From Fasciolopsis buskii (lineage: Eukaryota > Platyhelminthes > Trematoda > Plagiorchiida > Fasciolidae): 64,000 nucleotides of DNA. Positions within the stretch are counted from its first letter, which is position 1, and each line of letters opens with the position of its first letter. Location of the stretch: NCBI GenBank assembly GCA_008360955.1, contig LUCM01005592.1, positions 77,164-141,163 on the forward strand, read 5' to 3'. This document shows positions 59,916-64,000 of this stretch, one piece after another. Position numbers and translations under genes: made by a program. The notes under the pieces were generated by a model that made no database searches, was not told the DNA's origin, and saw only the letters and a list, made by a program, of their open reading frames with translations.

Positions 59916-62900
59916 TGTCACTTTCTATGAAAAAATCGGTGTCCCCCAGAAGCAGTCTGTGATCAGAACGAATTGACTGGGACGATCTCCGTCGTCAGTC
60001 TGATAGGTGGCGATAAAAAATAATCCTCCGATGTGCCGCTCCGTCTCCGCTTGGCTAAGTCATCAACTTGAGTCATAATCCCTTCTAAAATGTGTGATTT
60101 TGTTGATTGTGTGGGTGGAAATAGCCTGGAAAACTTTACTGTTCCGTAGCTCATCTCGGACTCTTGGCATGCTTGGCAAGTTCACTCAGCTGTTCGAGGC
60201 AGGATGTTTAGTTCCAGTTTTGTGTAACGAACTCCAGGAGATGTCACGCCCATAAATTTTATGTACTTCTGGAACTCAACGGACGCTTTCATCACCGTTT
60301 ACTTGATTCATTCGCTACGAAAAGTAGATGAAGGAACATTTTCATTAGTGCATTATTTTCCAATTTTCTTCATACTCACGTCAAAACAGTAGCCGAACAA
60401 AAGTAAGTATTTAAAAGCCTATTTCATTCCTAGTTACAGTTGGTTATTTTGCTCACAAGAGCAGCGGGAATGCTGGAAAAAATTTAAAGGGTAGCATAAT
60501 TTTTATCACGTATTATCCAAGATTTAACTGTGCTGTGCCAATGGCAAATTTCGATGATAGATCACAAAGGCGTTTTGCTCTAGATTTTGTTGCATTAGTT
60601 TACGTGTGTTCCTAGACAAACCGCACGTGGTCAACTGGCTAAATGTAACCTGGTTTGTGTACGAGAATCCGTTAATCCGAATAACAACCAGCAAATCACA
60701 TAGCACATCAGGTCTATGAAATCATACATAAACATGTGTGCGAGTATGCACGACCGCAGATCCGGACTGCGTAGAAGAGGAACAGGAAAGAAACTGTCTT
60801 ACTCTCTCGTAAGTGTTACCACTCTTTTATAATATCATAAAATAATAAAGCAATGGGTCACAAACGAGCAATAAATGTCCTAAGTGTCACCATCAATATT
60901 GCAAACGGATTTATTATCGGCTTTTTTCAATCATTGCAAAATTTTACATGAATTGTTACTGTACGATTGGTAGAACGACAAACTTGTTGCACACTTAGTA
61001 TCTGTATTTCATCCGCTGGAACCATCGATTTATCGGTGCAACAGGCAGGTCACAATGGAGGAAAATTTATGAAAAATGAAAATTCCCGATTGCCATTCAC
61101 TTGATTACCATTTCAGGTCCATCGAACTTCTGTTTCACTTGCAAATCAGGTTATGAAATCGGAAGTACTAGATTTAAAGCGCAAATTTGTCGTAGAAAAT
61201 GATATTTTTGTGTCATCCAAAGCTGTATTTATTTTACTCTGATTCGAGGCTAATTTTGCCAGCCGGAAGCTACAATAACTATTTTCAGTGACTCCTGAGC
61301 GATAGCCAGAAAATGATCAGCCAAGGACGAACTAGTGGAATACTGACGTCTTGGAAACCATGTTTTGTGGCTTGAATTTCTCCAATAAATGTGATATTCG
61401 ATTGGCGAACGTTTTTCATCCTTAAAGTGTGCGGAAATTCACTGGATTTTAAATTGTCCGCTTTGGTAACCGAGATTGAAAATCCCGACGTACTTACACG
61501 CTAATGTGATGCCTGATAAAATGTCCTACCAAGGCCTTGCTATCAATCTGACGATTGCAATATGCCTGGATATTGCACTACCTTGAGGAAGACACATCGT
61601 ATTCCATGCACAGGACAGAAGGTTTCAGTTTTTGTGGCTTTGAAATAATCCAAATTTCATCATTTCGGAGAAAATAAACTACTTTGAAAAGGTGACTAAA
61701 CCCTACGAATTCGATTTTTTCTTCGCATCAGAGATAAAATATATACTACAAATAAATATTTCGATGGAAAATCATAGAATACTAAAATAAATCAATGGCT
61801 AGGTCTGTTATTTACATTTTGAAACTGATATTTCGGTGACATCAAGCAGGTTTAAAACCATGATGAAGTTTGAAAACACTACTTTGTGCAGCGCGGAAAT
61901 TTGTACCTGTCATTGACGCATAAAACATGCCACCGATGTGGCAGGTATAAGCTACTACTAAAAGAACAAAATGAGCGCTTCAACTGAGTTTAAGTAAGCA
62001 CCTGCTCATAAAATTTGCATATTAGCAATAGGAAATGGTATCTATGACTCCAGTGTATGGATTCCAATATTGGTGCATTACTTCTCGGTAAGGACGCAAA
62101 CTTTCCAACAACGTGCCATATTACAGAAGAATCAAAAGGTAGTCCAGCACTGTTTTGCAATCAAGGGGTGACACCTGTTCCCCGGAATTTCTTTCATGTC
62201 ATGACCATCAGGCAGTCCCGATGTCAGATCAGTTGACATACTTTGGTAAATGCTGTTTCTTTGGTTGTACTCCTGATTAGGTATGCTCTTGGGAAATTTT
62301 TATGATAAGCCTCAAGATATTGGAATTCGGTTAATTCTGGCTGCAATGATTGCCCAGGTCTCGAACCAAGACGATTTGTTTGGACGATAACATCTATGGA
62401 ACAAAGACAAGCTTACCTGACAGGCTGACTGAATCCAGCACGGTCCAATCGCATACATGCATCCCCAAACAAATTATTTTTTGACTCTTGAAATTGACGG
62501 AGCCTTCAAGCAGCTTATTTAAAATTTGACATGCCAGTGACCTAACAAATGAACTACTCTCATTTGTTTATCCCATTGTTGGAAGGAATCCATCACATAT
62601 GAGGAAAAACATCAAACCAGGCACGCGAAAATGTGCAGTTATGGATCCGTTTTGGCGGAGTTGTCAAATTTTTCATGTTTAATCCTACATGTTGGGTAGA
62701 TCATTTTTATAGAAGCTGAAATATAACAACAGTTACAGTAGATATTTTGCACAAAATTTGTGTCACTTAACCAAATATTGCACCATTAGGCCAAATATGT
62801 TTCTGATGACTAGACTTGGTGATGAATCTATCAAATTTGAGCAAAACGTTAGGGTTAAAAATGAAGAAGATAAGGTTGTCCAATTTGGAAAAGTTAATTA

Positions 62901-63530
62901 GTTTGTCTTCTGATCCTCATCAAATGTTCTCTTCAATACATCCAGCAGGACATAGTCCACATCTGGCACAGATTTTTCGGCTCCAAGCATCACCCAAGAA
63001 ACCTGCCTTCACTAAGTATGAATAACGCGTGGTTTTGTTAGCTGTCCCAACAGTTGCCGTTATCGTTGTGGCTGTTGTTGTTTTTGTTTTCGTTACCGTT
63101 GTACATCAGTAAATTGTGTTTCGAATGAGATTCAAGCATGAAGCATGACCAAAAGTGTCGAATATCCCAACCTTTTTGTTTGCTACTAGGTGTTCCCTTA
63201 CTCTTGAAATTAGGGCCAAACTCTGCCATCATATAAATCAATCCATAAACAAAAGAGATTTGGTACCTTAAAAAATAGGCAAAGAAACGACACTAAGCCG
63301 TGCAGCGATCCTGGCAAACTAGCCATTGATTGCAGGTAAGAACAGTCTACATGCTGCTTTTTCTGATTTATTCGTTCGTTCCGAGTGCAGCAGCCACTTG
63401 TCATCAAGCGGAAAGCCTTTTATGTTATTTCGTATTCTTATGAATTGCTACGAATCAAGTGCATGTCTGATTAAATAACGATCCACTTGTCTGTATCGCA
63501 AATTTACAGACTACTGACAACAAACCAAAA
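59916..63530. other. Upstream region of sulfotransferase copy 3
   Basis: No gene was recognised. A B-box match GGTTCGAGACC lies on the - strand (62357-62367) without a clear A box. A degenerate GTT-rich run occurs at 63055-63105. The exon is preceded by CAAATTTACAG (ends about 63510), a plausible splice acceptor about 20 nt before the ATG. Confidence 0.4.
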
Positions 63531-63851
63531 ATGTCCAACAAAACGCTGTCTGGGGATGGCGCTCCATTGTCCGTTATTGGTCTCAGTGTATGTCGTACAG
63601 GCACAACCAGTTTGAAACACGCGCTGGAAATACTGTACGAGAAACCGTGTTATCACATGACTGAAGTGGTTTGCAAGCGCAAAGAACATGTCGAAATTTG
63701 GACAAAGCTGAATGATTTGATATCCGAGGATCCAAACGCTAAATTGCCCAGGGATTTGATCAAGGAGATTTTTCGAGGCTATTGTGCAACGACTGACATT
63801 CCGGGTTGCACAATTTACAAACAGCTGATTGAGTTATATCCTGAAGCAAAA
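63531..63851 (+). CDS. Sulfotransferase copy 3, exon 1 (intact, gene continues beyond window)
   Basis: Codes for the first 107 residues of a cytosolic PAPS-dependent sulfotransferase of the trematode family that includes the S. mansoni oxamniquine-activating enzyme, which transfers sulfate from PAPS to small hydroxylated molecules. The frame is open from ATG 63531 to the donor AAA|GTGAGT (GT at 63852-63853). Visible features: strand 1 and the cofactor loop (VIGLSVCRTGTTSLKHALEI, residues 15-34), KPCYHM (38-43), VEIWTKLNDL (54-63), and ATTDIPGC (86-93), whose Asp 89 aligns with the Asp proposed as catalytic base in the S. mansoni enzyme; YPEAK precedes the intron. This is the only copy here without a disabling change. 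The loop reads GLSVCRTGT where copies 1 and 2 have GAGLGRTGT-like sequence, which may affect PAPS binding. The native substrate is unknown. The AG about 20 nt upstream may be a 5' UTR or spliced-leader acceptor. Confidence 0.9.
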
Positions 63852-64000
63852 GTGAGTCTTCCCGTCACAAGGTAGGAACTTTCTATGGCATCCGTTATCT
63901 AACACAGATATGGCAAACTGTTTATTCCTTTCAAAATGCATGCAATTTCACAACTGTGTTACCTCTTCTTATCAACCTAGACAATTTGGAATTTCGGCTA
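63852..64000 (+). other. Start of intron of sulfotransferase copy 3
   Basis: From the donor GTGAGT to the window end. By analogy with copies 1 and 2, exon 2 should lie roughly 3 kb further on. Confidence 0.75.

Noticed and set aside
1..64000. Bacterial operons, CRISPR arrays, prophage
   Set aside because: No long coding frames, ribosome-binding sites or regularly spaced repeats; intron-split genes and LINEs show it is eukaryotic.

Overview
This window reads as nuclear DNA of a flatworm, most likely a non-schistosome trematode (fluke). Four things point there: short exons with GT donors and kilobase introns; sulfotransferase exons closely resembling the oxamniquine-activating family of Schistosoma mansoni; decayed non-LTR and Ty3/gypsy retrotransposons; and a tRNA-derived SINE with a hammerhead ribozyme, an arrangement known from the schistosome Sm-alpha family. 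Nothing looks prokaryotic. The species cannot be named from the sequence. The DNA is an assembly scaffold with a 922-base N run (43863-44784) and a single N (40224), and both sit in suspicious repeats.

Genes. The real gene content is one tandem family of two-exon sulfotransferases on the + strand. Copy 1 is dead: exon 1 at 14347-14639 has a frameshifting deletion and exon 2 at 17516-17895 has two stops. Copy 2 is dead: exon 1 at about 42100-42414 has a frameshift and two stops, and exon 2 at about 45723-46169 has one stop and no acceptor AG. Copy 3 has an intact exon 1 at 63531-63851 with a good donor, and its exon 2 lies beyond the window. So the cluster has undergone duplication and loss, and only the last copy may be functional. 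Its cofactor-loop residues differ from those of the other copies.

Mobile DNA, left to right: a 5'-to-3' CR1-like LINE remnant (1745-4023, +); a Ty3/gypsy pol remnant (4560-5765, +); a hammerhead SINE with long inverted ends (8858-9283); a MITE-like element inside the copy 1 intron (15640-15986); an old SINE copy (18500-18690); a possible promoter or leader (about 25840-26200); a large inverted/direct repeat block (38080-40822); a 5'-truncated SINE (41433-41646); a further SINE copy split by the N gap (43565-45163, -); and a LINE graveyard, all on the - strand (46770-48510, 51480-52520, 52920-54600, 58389-59915). A second tRNA-like SINE family lies at 50925-51018 (-).

Most noteworthy is the SINE. 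A Pol III A/B-box module is followed directly by a complete hammerhead ribozyme core. In the two full-length copies the ribozyme-containing 3' end also occurs in inverted form at the 5' end, so each RNA carries its own antisense ribozyme. The long stretches between these features show no recognisable genes.
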